Positions 54,783 to 64,000 of a DNA stretch of 64,000 nt are shown in pieces; position 1 is the first letter of the stretch; each line of letters starts with the position of its first letter. The translations under genes and the position numbers were made by a program. The stretch lies in contig JACVVK020000001.1 in assembly GCA_018292915.2 (NCBI GenBank), forward strand, positions 4,297,501 through 4,361,500. The letters are read 5' to 3'. This stretch comes from Batillaria attramentaria. Its lineage: Eukaryota; Mollusca; Gastropoda; Batillariidae. A model generated the notes under the pieces. It was not told the DNA's origin and made no database searches. It was given only the letters and a program-made list of their open reading frames with translations.

Positions 54783-55242
54783 GGGGGCGGTCGGTGGTCT
54801 AGTGGTTAAGAAATCGTCACCAATGCGAGAGATCAGGTTCGAGTTCCATTCGGGGCAACGAAGCTTTCTCTTTCGTATGTGACACCGTTCATTCGGTCAT
54901 ACGTGGTGGAAAAGGACTCCCAAACACCCACCCCAACCACCCCCGTTCATTCGGTCCGATCGTCGGAGGTTCTCTCCGGGTACTCCGGCTTCCTCTCCCA
55001 CTTCTTTGGAAATATTCAGCTCACAAAATTTGAAATAAATGCTATTCTGAATTCCGGAACTTCAGTAGCTGAGCCGACCCTTGGCACCACGTGATTGTAA
55101 TGATTGTGCTCGCGTGCAGTGGGTGAGGGAATGCGTGTGATCCACGGGAGCGTGCGTGTTGGGTTCAGTTCAAGATATTGGGTGCAGCTCCTAACAAATT
55201 GTCCTGAAATAAAGGTTTCATCATCATCATCATCATCATCAT

Positions 55243-55246
<4 letters not shown>
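54783..55246 (+). mobile_element. SINE family B with a 46-bp family A insert
   Basis: Intact tRNA-like head, core at 54966-54992, body to about 55190. The 3' end differs from other copies: CTGAAATAAAGGTTTCATCA then (TCA)n, the same end as at 61670-61719. It may have acquired a different LINE tail. Confidence 0.9.
54899..54944 (+). mobile_element. SINE family A, 46-bp 3' fragment with 12-bp TSD
   Basis: GTTCATTCGGTC at 54887-54898 and 54945-54956 flank only ATACGTGGTGGAAAAGGACT and the C/A tail. It is a minimal, aborted retroposition event. Confidence 0.95.

Positions 55247-55311
<65 letters not shown>
55245..55311. repeat. (GT)n microsatellite
   Basis: About 33 GT units after (CAT)n. Confidence 0.98.
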
Positions 55312-55315
<4 letters not shown>

Positions 55316-55446
55316 CTGTCTGCACAATATCTCCAGAAGAGGTTCCCGAACTCTCACGCGTCTTTGTAAGCGATTTGGTTCTGTTTTGAGAATTGCAATA
55401 CCACCAGCTACAGATTCACCTGTCATTAACTGAAATTTCATGACAC

Positions 55447-55630
55447 TCGAGGGGAGTCGGGGTAGCCGAACGGTAGAGCGTTGGACTCTCAATGCTCGGG
55501 TCGTGAGTTCGAATCTCGGCTGTGGCCAAACATTTGTGCTGGCCTTTTTTCTCGTTGCCCCGACTTCGATATTACCCTTACCTGGTGGAAAAGAACGTTA
55601 AACTCCCAAACACCCACCCACCCACTCACC
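55447..55630 (+). mobile_element. SINE family A, full-length, 8-bp TSD
   Basis: CATGACAC at 55439-55446 and 55631-55638. Tail (CCCA)n extended to about 55628. Confidence 0.94.
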
Positions 55631-55638
55631 CATGACAC

Positions 55639-55980
55639 ACGACGTTCTTGAAAAATATATGAAACAACGTGTTTCAGTTTTCATCATATATATATCAGTA
55701 TACCATCCTCCTCGTCGGACAAGAGGAGTAGGACCCCTCGACAACCCACTGTTTTTTTCTTCTTCTCGTCCTTTATGTCCTTGTTTTTGCCTCTTTCCTT
55801 CGTCTTCAAAGCTAAGCCGATTGAGTATTATGCAGGTCGTGGGACACACGTCTTACACCCGATTACACGCGAGCCATCAGGAAAACCTGGAAGAGGTTTC
55901 CAGTTCAGCCAATGAAGGATCGCTTCTGAGTGAAATTCATTCAGGCAGACAGCGATACGTTCAAGAAACTGGAGGTAACG
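55639..55980. other. Unassigned sequence with open frame
   Basis: A 117-codon plus-strand frame (55632-55985) has no recognisable domain. It ends at the border of the foldback element. Confidence 0.4.
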
Positions 55981-56074
55981 TTTAAAGGTCTGCAATCTCA
56001 GCAAAAAGCCGCAAACATTGCGGTTTTTTGTCTTTCTTTTTAACTGCGACTCCTTCGACTGTGCATAATCTAGG

Positions 56075-56330
56075 CAACTCTGTCACAGTTGCAGAGTTTT
56101 CAGCGCTTCGGGGACCCTTCTAAAACCAGAGCGCAAGTTTGCCGTGACATTATATGGCTTTTGGTCAGTGAACGAGACACATCGCTACAGTGTCTAGCGG
56201 ATGTTGAGTGCTGCACGATCTTTCTCGCTCAGTGTCAAAACGCAAACTGAGCTGTGAACTCAGGCTGCCCTTGGCTTTTCTATAATGGGGTTTCAGGGAC
56301 GCTGAAAACTCTGCAACTGTGTCAGAGTTG
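56075..56330. repeat. Inner inverted-repeat unit in left arm
   Basis: CAACTCTGTCACAGTTGCAG and AGTTTTCAGCG at 56075-56105 face their own inverse (CGCTGAAAACTCTGCAACTG, TGTCAGAGTTG) at 56300-56330, enclosing ~195 bp. Confidence 0.9.
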
Positions 56331-56526
56331 ACTGTGCTTGCACGGTCGACTCTGTAAAAATTTTTCACACTTCGGAAAGCTTTTTTGTTGAGAGCTTAAG
56401 AGCTCACACATCGACCCGAGCTTCTTTTGATGACAAAAGCATGATACCATTAAAGATCTAAGCTCCCAACAAAAAAGCTTTCCGAAGTGTGAATTTTTTT
56501 TACAGAGTCGACCTTGCAAGCACAGT

Positions 56527-56779
56527 CAACTCTGTCACAGTTGCAGAGTTTTCAGCGTCCCTGAAACCCCCAATAAAAGCCAAGGGCAGGCTGATTTCAC
56601 AGCTCAGTTTCCGTTTTGACACTGAGAGAGAAAGATCGTGCGGCACTCAACATCCGCTAGACACTGTAGCGGTGTGTCTCGTTCACTGACCAAAAGCCAA
56701 ATAATGTCACGGCAAACTCGTGCTCTGGTTTTATAAGGGTCCCCGAAGCACTGAAAACTCTGCAACTGTGACAGAGTTG
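56527..56779. repeat. Inner inverted-repeat unit in right arm
   Basis: The counterpart of 56075-56330 in the opposite orientation, with the same ~31-bp ends. Four inverted termini therefore occur in the whole element. Confidence 0.9.
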
Positions 56780-56939
56780 ACTGGATTATGCACACACAGT
56801 GTTTGCGGCTTTTTCCTGAGATTGCAGATCTTTAAAGGTCCTAATTTCCAGAATTTTAGGCTCACAGATCGTTCTGAGCAGCTATGGTAGTGTCTTGCCT
56901 CACACCACTAACGCTCAGTTGGTATAGTTTGCCTGCTAG

Positions 56940-57142
56940 GGGGGGAGGGGGGGGGGGGGGGGGGGGGGAGGGAGCCGGGGTGGTCGAATGGTAGAGCGTT
57001 GGACTTCTAATGCTCGGGTCGTGAGTTCGATCCCGGCTGGGGCCAAATATTTGTGCTGGTTTTTTAATCGTTGCCCCGTCTTTGATATCACCGTATGCGG
57101 TGGAAAAGGACGTTAAACCCCCAAACACCCACCCACCCACCC
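56940..57142 (+). mobile_element. SINE family A with poly-G 5' leader, 11-bp TSD
   Basis: TTGCCTGCTAG at 56929-56939 and 57143-57153. The G-run (56940-56971) lies inside the TSD, so it belongs to the inserted DNA, upstream of GGAGCCGGGGTGGTCGAATG. Confidence 0.96.
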
Positions 57143-57153
57143 TTGCCTGCTAG

Positions 57154-57485
57154 TGGGGTGCAAATGTATACCAGTCATTTGCAGGGGAAGCAAAAGTACC
57201 CCATTTCCACGGGACGGGGTGCATAATTATGTCTCCTGAATTTGGGTCTTGCGAGTTAAAGTCACGTGACAGCTAACTTCTTTTTACGAATGTAACCTAA
57301 ACGAAAACATTAAACGAATGTGGCCACCAGATGTGAAAATACAATTGTGTGTGTATAGAATCTGTTGTTATTTGTAACTGTTTCGCTTTCCGGAAACGAG
57401 CCTTTCGATAAAAATAGCGCAGAAGTCTCGCGAGAGCTGACCGGACTGAAGGGCGGGATACAATCACCCTGCTGGGTGGAGAGGT
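57154..57485. other. Unassigned sequence
   Basis: No gene recognised. Confidence 0.45.
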
Positions 57486-57825
57486 GGGCCCGTATGTAAA
57501 GCTCGAGGTTAATTTAACCCACGGCTACGGGCCTAATTACCCAGACTAGGACAAAAGAAACCCCAGAACAAAATTAAATAAAAAATGAAGCGAAAGAAAG
57601 ACAGACAAAAATCCTTCTATAACGGCATGGGCACCTTGCTGGAATGGACCCGCTTCCTGCTTTAAAACAAAAACAACAGAAAAGGTAACCCTAGAGCTAG
57701 TTTAGTTCGAGGGTCGACTCTAGCCCGGGACTAAACTCCCTAACCCCGACTTTTACATGCGGGCACTAGACTCCACTTAGCTCGTCCGTCCATACAGCAT
57801 TTTTCAAGATTTGTTTGTGTGTGAG
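57486..57825 (-). repeat. Repeat R1, fuller copy
   Basis: Inverse of 4041-4382, including both ends (GGGCCCGTATGTAAA and the inverse of AAATCTTGAAAAATGCTGTA). Confidence 0.85.
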
Positions 57826-58080
57826 TTGGGGGGGGGTGTAAGTATTATTGAAAGGCCGGTCATCGACCGTATACAGTTATCAGTCTTTAACTCATCATAG
57901 TCCCCGCCACGAGTCTCCCCTCCCTACCGCCTCCCCTCCTCCTCCCCCACCTGTCCCATCATCTGCGGCTAGAACATTATTACACTGAAGATATAATTAC
58001 GACTTCAACGATTACATGTTATCAGTTCGGTGCCAGTCCCCGCTGCCATGGTTACGGACGATCTAGTTTTCTCCATAAAC

Positions 58081-58263
58081 TACAGTACAACTTCTTTTGG
58101 GCGACCACCCCTCTGGCCAGATAAGAGTGGTCTTAAAAGAGAGGTGGTCACCCAAAAGAAGCTTCAGACAGTGAAGAAGTGCAACCCAGTATGATTATCA
58201 CATTGGTCTGCACAGGCAGGTGGTCTCCCAAAGGGGTGGCCACCCAAAAGAGGTTCTACTGTA
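58081..58263. mobile_element. Tc1/mariner/pogo-type MITE, 183 bp
   Basis: TACAGTACAACTTCTTTTGG at the left and its inverse (TACAGTAGAACCTCTTTTGG) at the right, with arms extending to GCGACCACCCCT / GTGGCCACCCCT. TA at both edges is the duplicated target. Inside, GGTGGTCACCCAAAAGAAG and GGTGGTCTCCCAAAG are further partial copies of the terminus. Confidence 0.92.
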
Positions 58264-58394
58264 CTCCCCAAATGATTCTTTTTAACACTATTCCTACCGA
58301 GTAAATTTGGGGTTCACTTAAAAAAAAAAACCCCAAAAAAACCACACAGTCTGTATGAATTCAAAGTCTGTATGAATTTAAATTTGGCGTAGTG

Positions 58395-58765
58395 TGAGTG
58401 CTGCACTTTGATTATACTCGTGTTTTCTGCAATAAGAGCCGTCATGGAACCGTTCAATTTGCCTTGCTTCTGCATACCGGTGTCACAGGAAATTTCGGAA
58501 CCGGACGAATGGGAACCATTCCGATTTATCCTGGCCCTGGTGGCAGGATTTTTTGGGAACTATTCCGATTTATCCTGACTCTAGTGACTCGGGTGCGGGA
58601 TAAATGGGAATGGTTCCGAAATATCCTAGGATTTTTGGGAACCGGTTCCGATTTACCCTGGTTCCGAAATAATCTACGACACCGGGCCCAAACCGAAAAT
58701 AGAGCCACACACGTGGGGTACTCGTGCGCGGTACGAAATGCGTTAATGGTACAGGGTACTACTAG
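58395..58765 (+). repeat. Repeat R3, second copy, with internal repeats
   Basis: Left and right ends match 1190-1290 and 1640-1700. The middle (58495-58680) is a scrambled array of AACC(A/G)TTCCGATTTAYCCTGG and its inverse (GGAATGGTTCCGAAATATCC), five or six diverged units in both orientations. Confidence 0.75.
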
Positions 58766-59150
58766 CTAAGGGGGGGGGGGAGGGAGGTCGGTGGGGGAGG
58801 GGAGAGATTACCACCTTCCCATTCTGAACCGCCGAGTAGTAAGTGGAAAAGAGTACTGAGTAAGATTCAGAGGCAAAAATCAATACTCTCCAACTGGGTA
58901 CCTTCGTTATCTGTGTCTGCTACACAAGGACTGCATAGCTTAATGTGGTGATCAGGGCGTGGTAAGAGATCTACTTCTCTTGTCGAAGCTTTACAGAAGT
59001 GTAATCAATGACACCCACCAACGCAGAGGTTAGCGGACGCTAATGAAGCCGACAGAGAATACACCGATGAACAATAATTATGCCGACGGACGATTTGCCG
59101 ACCGGACGATACGCCATCGGATGATATGCAGACGGACAATTTGAAGTCAT
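58766..59150. other. Unassigned sequence
   Basis: GACGGACGATTTGC, CGGACGATACGCC, CGGATGATATGC, CGGACAATTTG near 59095-59145 form a short degenerate repeat of about 15-18 bp. No gene. Confidence 0.45.
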
Positions 59151-59154
59151 CGAA

Positions 59155-59485
59155 TTTGTCCCCCCAAAAAGGCACCCCCCAAAAAAAAAAAAAAAAAAAC
59201 AACAACAAACAAACAAACAAACAAACAAACAAACAAAAAAACCCGAAACAGAACAACAACAACAAACAACAACACCCTTTCCAAAACCAACAACAAAAAA
59301 CAACAACAAAAAACAAAAAAACAACAACAGCAAGACCAACATACCCAAGAACAACAACAAAAACCAACAGACAGACAAACAAACAACAACAACCAACCAA
59401 CCAACCAACCAACCAACCAACCAACCAACCAAACAAGCAAGCAAGCAAACAAACAAAAAGAATCGAAAAAAACAACAAAAAACAC
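59155..59485. repeat. A+C-only tract
   Basis: C/A junctions, (AAAC)n at 59203-59237, (CCAA)n at 59393-59430, and AAC repeats. Confidence 0.95.
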
Positions 59486-59955
59486 TTTGTATCACAACCT
59501 CCCGACACCACGCCGGCCCTGACCTAGTTACACTCCTCTGATATGACGGCTTGGCCCCTTTGACAGGGTTTGGTGCACATGCAGAATAAGCCTATTCAGT
59601 AAACATATTTCTGTATCTTGATTGTACGCTAGACGCCTACTTTAGGCCAAAAGCTGTGAAACTGTTGATTCCAAAGTAGCAAAACTGTTGAGGACTTTAT
59701 CAAGTGTACTTTGTCAGGGCTTGATTGATTTGTGCTTGTCATTTCAATTCTGGGCTTTGCAGAGCTTTGCTCCGCCGAACGTGGAACAGACTCCCATACC
59801 CACACCCGTTTTGCAAAATCATCCACGTCCTTAGAAATCCCTACTAAGATCCCAGTGCTTCAATCTAACCTTTAATAATGTTTGAGAGCTTTCAATTTGC
59901 CATCGTGAAGTCGTCTTTTGTGTTTACATGTTTTAGTGAGTCTTTTATTTTATTT
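59486..59955. other. Unassigned sequence
   Basis: No gene recognised. Confidence 0.45.
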
Positions 59956-59959
59956 TTTC

Positions 59960-60180
59960 TTCTTCTGGAAAGCGCATTACTGGGGAGATTGCTGTATGTA
60001 AGAGCCATTTATTATTATCAGTAGTAGTAGTAGTAGTTAAGTAGTAGAAGTAGTAATAGCAGTAGTAGTAGTAGTAGTAGACTGCCGTAGTACCTGCTGT
60101 GTAAAGATGTGTTTTACGTGAGTGTGAGTGATGTGTGAATGCGCAATGAGTCGTCTGCCAAGAACTGCACTTTAGAAATG
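59960..60180 (+). mobile_element. LINE 3' ends with trinucleotide tails
   Basis: AAGCGCATTACTGGGGAGAT ... TAAGAGCCATTTATTATTATC (59970-60018) and ACCTGCTGTGTAAAGATGTG ... CTGCCAAGAACTGCACTTTA (60091-60175) are two 3' termini. The second matches the inverse of 17240-17345. Both end in ATT- or AGT-rich tails. Confidence 0.6.
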
Positions 60181-60224
60181 TGAGTTAGTTGTAGCAGTTA
60201 GTAGTAGCAGCAGTAGCAGCAGCG

Positions 60225-60260
<36 letters not shown>

Positions 60261-60330
60261 GCGGCAACGGCAGCGGCAGCAGTAGCAGTAGTAGTAGTGG
60301 TAGTGGTGGTGGTGGTGGTGGTAGTAGTAT
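60019..60330. repeat. (AGT)n/(AGC)n/(GGT)n trinucleotide arrays
   Basis: AGT runs (60021-60080), AGC-rich (60207-60290) and GGT run (60297-60330). Confidence 0.95.
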
Positions 60331-60904
60331 TTACAGTCGTGTTCGTTATGTTCACCGATTAAAATAACCTATAAAAATGATAGTACACCAGTCCAGTCTG
60401 CTCGATTTTATCACTGAACTTCATCATTTTGGTCGACTACATCAATTTCATTTGGTCGGCTGACATTACATTTCCAGTTTCTGATCCATCTATCCTGTCT
60501 ATTTTCGTGACGCATCGTGATGATACAAGCGTAGCAGTTTGACATTTCTGTATCTAATATGCTGTTGTTGTTATGCAATCCGTTACCATGGCAACACATG
60601 CGACAGGTTAAAAAAAAAAAGAAAGGGGAAAAAGTCGTTCATCATTTTCATCGTTAACAGGACCCATTTGTTTCGTCTGCGAAACGGTTGGAGCAATGAA
60701 ACATGAAACAGAATATTCCCATTTGTCATACAGTGGACTCCATTACGCCCCTAACTGTTTTCAAAGCTCGTTTGCTTTGTTGTCTCCAGAATTTATGAAA
60801 TTTTCATTTTGACTTACGGCGGAAGAACGTCATAAGAATTTTAGACGCTGGTAACGCCGTCACCTAGAAAAAGGGTCTAAGCCCCCCCTCAAGTTCATGG
60901 ATCT

Positions 60905-60925
60905 TAGTCCCTTTTTTTGTCCAAG
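60905..60925 (+). promoter_or_regulatory. Possible transcription start region
   Basis: A pyrimidine-rich TCCCTTTTTTTGTCC precedes AAGATGGCGG, a YY1-like motif often found at the start of housekeeping genes. Confidence 0.22.
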
Positions 60926-60955
60926 ATGGCGGTAGACGTGCAGCTTAGAAGAGCC
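60926..60955 (+). CDS. Possible first coding exon (10 codons) with strong donor
   Basis: ATGGCGGTAGACGTGCAG codes MAVDVQLRRA and is followed directly by GTGAGT at 60956, a near-consensus splice donor. A good acceptor (CTCTTTCTTCCAG, ending near 61081) lies 125 bp downstream. Joining there keeps the frame open for about 28 codons to a TAG near 61167. The pattern fits a short first exon with an ATGGCGG start, but no product is recognised. Confidence 0.25.
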
Positions 60956-61259
60956 GTGAGTGTGCAAGCACACGCAGGTCGTTGGTGATGCAGGTGAAAA
61001 TCGAATAGGGAATAAAACAAATGGCCCGTGACAAACAGTGCTATTCCATCATAACCTTATTTAGCGAACTCTTTCTTCCAGGCCGGTTTACCGGATCTTT
61101 CAGCAAGTCAAAAACAGAAGCTGAAAAGTTTCAGCTGCGGACTTGTGACGCAGTTTCACCTTTTTAGTGGTTGCGATATATCGCAATCCCGGCGACCGAA
61201 TAAGTCGAATAATGAGAACTTGATAGTGACGTACCGTTGTAGAGATTTTGCGTGAACTG

Positions 61260-61490
<231 letters not shown>

Positions 61491-61669
61491 GGATTTCTGT
61501 ACACCCTTTGTTGAATGTTTCTTTTTTTGGTTCTTGTTTTTTGTACTAATCTCCTTGATTTCATATATTCGGGTTTAATAATTATAGTCATAATACTTAG
61601 TTGAATGGTCTATGGTAGTGTTAGCAGAACAGTGTGCAAGAGAGGCCTTCCAGTGCCTATCACCTCTAA

Positions 61670-61683
61670 TCTGAAATAAAGGT

Positions 61684-61745
<62 letters not shown>
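61670..61745 (+). repeat. GAAATAAAGGTTTC tail with (ATC)n then (CT)n
   Basis: CTGAAATAAAGGTTTCATCA is identical to the 3' end of the family B copy at 55205-55225, suggesting a shared LINE/SINE 3' terminus here. Confidence 0.75.
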
Positions 61746-61748
<3 letters not shown>

Positions 61749-62961
61749 TTCTCCCCCTCTTGGGAGATACGCCTCCACCGGCTTCTAAGTCTTCTTCCCT
61801 TCTCCGAAAAGCCGACGTGCTCGTTAAATTAATTATTGTTGCTTGCGCTTCCCCCAACCCTGAAATGAAAGCCTACTCGTGTTACTCATCGAGCAAACAA
61901 AACCCAGTGCTTTACTTAATGACAGCGTTGCTTCCAGAAAACACATTAGTGACGCCCCCCCACGATTTGAGTCTGAAGTCACTTTTTGAAGTTTTTGAGG
62001 TTTTGATAATTATGATCTTACAGGTTTTTTAATGCTGAATCCAATGGTGAAAACCAGATTAAAATCGGATAATTATTTTTGAAGTTATGATCTGTTGAAA
62101 TGACGTACCCCATGAAACAAAATAGCCACCTCGGTCGGAAAAAACGGGTGTTGCACTATTCAGCTGCATGTAACTTCCGACTCATTTCGTGGCGTAGCGT
62201 CACATTACTGCAGAAGAAGAAGAAGAAGCCTAAGCCGCTTTCAGAAGTGCAGCCTTCGTGTACACACGCACGCACAAACATCAAGTGTGCACGCTAAAAA
62301 TCCCACGTTCATCTTTCGAAGAAGAGTAGGCTGTGGCCGGTGGCGTGGTAAACAGAAATACTGTCGCACGCACCAGAGTGAATAGCAGGGTGGAGGTTTG
62401 CACACAAAGTAGCGCTTAACGGCAGCAGGCTTTCACTGCTTCGTCCTCCAGCCCTGCGGCGCCGTGAGCATTTCAGCAGAGATGGATATGTGCGCCGAGG
62501 AGAAGTCTACCATACCATACCATACCAGTAAGCTCAGGTCACACAGGTGCACTCAGATACGTCCACTGTCACAGACGGACAAAGCTGCGACTGTCCGCTT
62601 TCACCCCCTCTCGGGCGAGTCTGAATGATGTATTGAATGATGGATCGCCCTGCGCATCAAATGCAGGCCTGTTTCCTACTTGGCATGAAAACACACACCC
62701 ACATGTGTATGTCAAACGAATGCCCACCTTTTTGCACTGCTAATCAGGGTATTGTTTTCGATTCAGCTGGGACAGATGCTGCTCTCGCTATTTGTCATTG
62801 TGACAGGAAAAGTGCAAGATTGTTGCTTTCCAGTGCGGGTTCTTATTGCTGGAGTGGCAGGCTGAGTTTACCCACATGTATAAACTTCTCAACTTCCAAT
62901 CGCCTAATGGATAGAAAAAGTTGTTACGATTTTCCGATGAACCTGGTTTTTCGACGTGAAA

Positions 62962-62992
<31 letters not shown>

Positions 62993-63120
62993 TAATTGCG
63001 ATTGTATGTTTGTGTGTGTCACTTAATTGCGATTGGTTCAGGAAAAGGAAATGAAAGGGTTTTTTTTTTCACGATTACAAATGGATATGGACGAATCTTT
63101 TGTTTGGAGAGTATCCACGG
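61746..63120. other. Unassigned sequence
   Basis: (CCATA)n at 62510-62527. Several frames up to 129 codons without domains. No gene recognised. Confidence 0.45.
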
Positions 63121-63122
63121 TC

Positions 63123-63260
63123 TAACAACAACAACAGCAATAACAACAGCAGCAACAACAACCAACCAACCAACCAGCCAACCAACCAACCAAACACAAA
63201 CAAACAAACAATGAAACAAAAACAAAAACAAACACAAACAAACAAACAAACAAACAAACT
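63123..63260. repeat. A+C-rich (AAC)n/(CCAA)n/(AAAC)n tract
   Basis: Low complexity. Confidence 0.95.
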
Positions 63261-63335
63261 AGGGTGACTTTCTTAAAACAAGTAGACCTCAGAAAAACGA
63301 AAACATACCTTGTTTTGGAGAGAAATGCCCATGCA

Positions 63336-63746
63336 GCTAATGATGATAATGATAATGATAATGAGTATTGTATAGGCGCTTTACCCAATTTCCTGAATCG
63401 GCTCAAAGCGCCGCGAACCGAACCCAACACGCACGCTCACGTGAATCACACGCATTCTCTCACACACTTGACATAAACACATTACAATCACGTGGTGCGA
63501 AGGGTCAGCTCAGCTATTTAAATTTCGGAATTTAGAATTGCATTTATTTTTCAAATTTGGTGGGCTGAACATTTCCAAAGCAGAGGGGGAGGAAGCCGGA
63601 GTACCCGGAGAGAACCCCCGACGATCGGCCCGAATGAACGGTGCCACATACGAGAAGGAAAAATTCTTTGCCCCGAGTGGGACTCCAACCCCTGACCTCT
63701 CGCATTGGTGACAGGTCTCTTAACCACTAGACCACCGACCGCCCCA
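63336..63746 (-). mobile_element. SINE family B, full-length
   Basis: (TGATAA)n tail at 63340-63363, body, core (inverse of GGTACTCCGGCTTCCTCC at 63591-63608) and complete tRNA-like head to GGGGCGGTCGGTGGTCTAG at 63727-63745. Confidence 0.95.
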
Positions 63747-64000
63747 CAGATACTCGGAAAGGGGGAGTACAGATAATGGGGGCCCAGATACAAGTCACAG
63801 TTCAGGGAGAAGTATGCGGGTTTTTTTTTTTGTTTTTTTTTGCAAACAGCGGGCCTTTTATGTTGTTGTTGACTGCTTACGATATAGCGCTTTAAAAAAA
63901 AACCCAAAAACAAACAAACACAAAAAACAAAACAAAAAAACCCAAAAAACCCAGGAGACTCTGTCAAATAGGGGGGTTTCCAAGTCTCCATACGAAATGT
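63747..64000. other. Unassigned, A/C-rich at the end
   Basis: T-runs at 63822-63840 and A-rich 63894-63950. No gene. Confidence 0.5.

Larger units (their letters stand above)
55981..56840. mobile_element. Large foldback (long-TIR) element
   Basis: Left arm 55981-56399 and right arm 56459-56837 are inverted copies, about 90-95% alike by eye, around a 59-bp loop. The left arm has ~40 bp more (GCGGTTTTTTGTC region). TTTAAAGGTC is repeated directly at 55981-55990 and 56831-56840, a plausible 10-bp TSD. Long arms plus a 9-11 bp TSD suggest a Mutator-like (MULE) foldback; this is inference. No transposase frame. Confidence 0.88.

Noticed and set aside
62637..63026. 129-codon plus-strand gene
   Set aside because: It ends in a T-rich repeat translation and lacks any recognisable domain.

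Overview
This window looks like intron or intergenic DNA from an animal nuclear genome. There are no operons, ribosome-binding-site-led genes or dense reading frames. The sequence is dominated by retroposons with target-site duplications (TSDs), inverted-repeat DNA elements, minisatellites and very many microsatellites. The mix of an RTE-type LINE, V-SINE-like elements, tRNA-headed SINEs and abundant (CA)n/(GA)n loci would fit a marine mollusc, perhaps a gastropod. That is an inference from repeat style, not from a diagnostic gene.

The one confident protein gene is the 1002-codon endonuclease/reverse transcriptase of a full-length LINE (minus strand, 7849-11143). The LINE is bounded by a perfect 13-bp TSD, its reading frame is uninterrupted, and its stop codon lies inside the 3' tail repeat. 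It looks recently inserted and possibly still competent. Decayed 3' ends of a second LINE type (CR1/L2-like C-terminus with a WNSLP motif and (ATT)n tails) lie at 17.2, 21.2, 34.2 and 60.1 kb. A different C-terminus with a Cys/His knuckle lies at 20.8 kb.

Four SINE families are visible. Family A (tRNA head, about 170 bp, C/A-rich tail) has more than 20 copies, many with TSDs and several nested. Family B (tRNA head, V-SINE-like core, about 400 bp, trinucleotide tail) has eight copies. Family C (tRNA head, about 460 bp, poly-A tail) has two copies, one with a 16-bp TSD. Family D is a single copy. The 3' end of family B resembles the CR1/L2-like LINE ends, which suggests those LINEs mobilise it.

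DNA-transposon-like elements include a TA-flanked 424-bp element at 18.5 kb, a TA-flanked 183-bp element at 58.1 kb, a 361-bp inverted-repeat element at 41.6 kb, a 151-bp palindrome at 42.4 kb, and an 860-bp foldback at 56 kb. Each arm of the foldback contains a further inverted-repeat unit. Tandem arrays include nine copies of a 58-bp unit at 36.7-37.2 kb, five copies of a ~140-bp unit at 28.1-28.8 kb, three copies of a ~93-bp unit at 33 kb and three ~155-bp units at 44.7-45.1 kb. Several unnamed interspersed repeats recur two or three times.

No complete host gene is visible. A few short ATG-led segments with promoter-like surroundings (3.37, 15.08, 51.98 and 60.93 kb) and two longer open frames (27.4-27.9 and 29.3-29.5 kb) are listed as weak exon candidates. 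Most other open frames are translations of simple repeats or of transposable elements.
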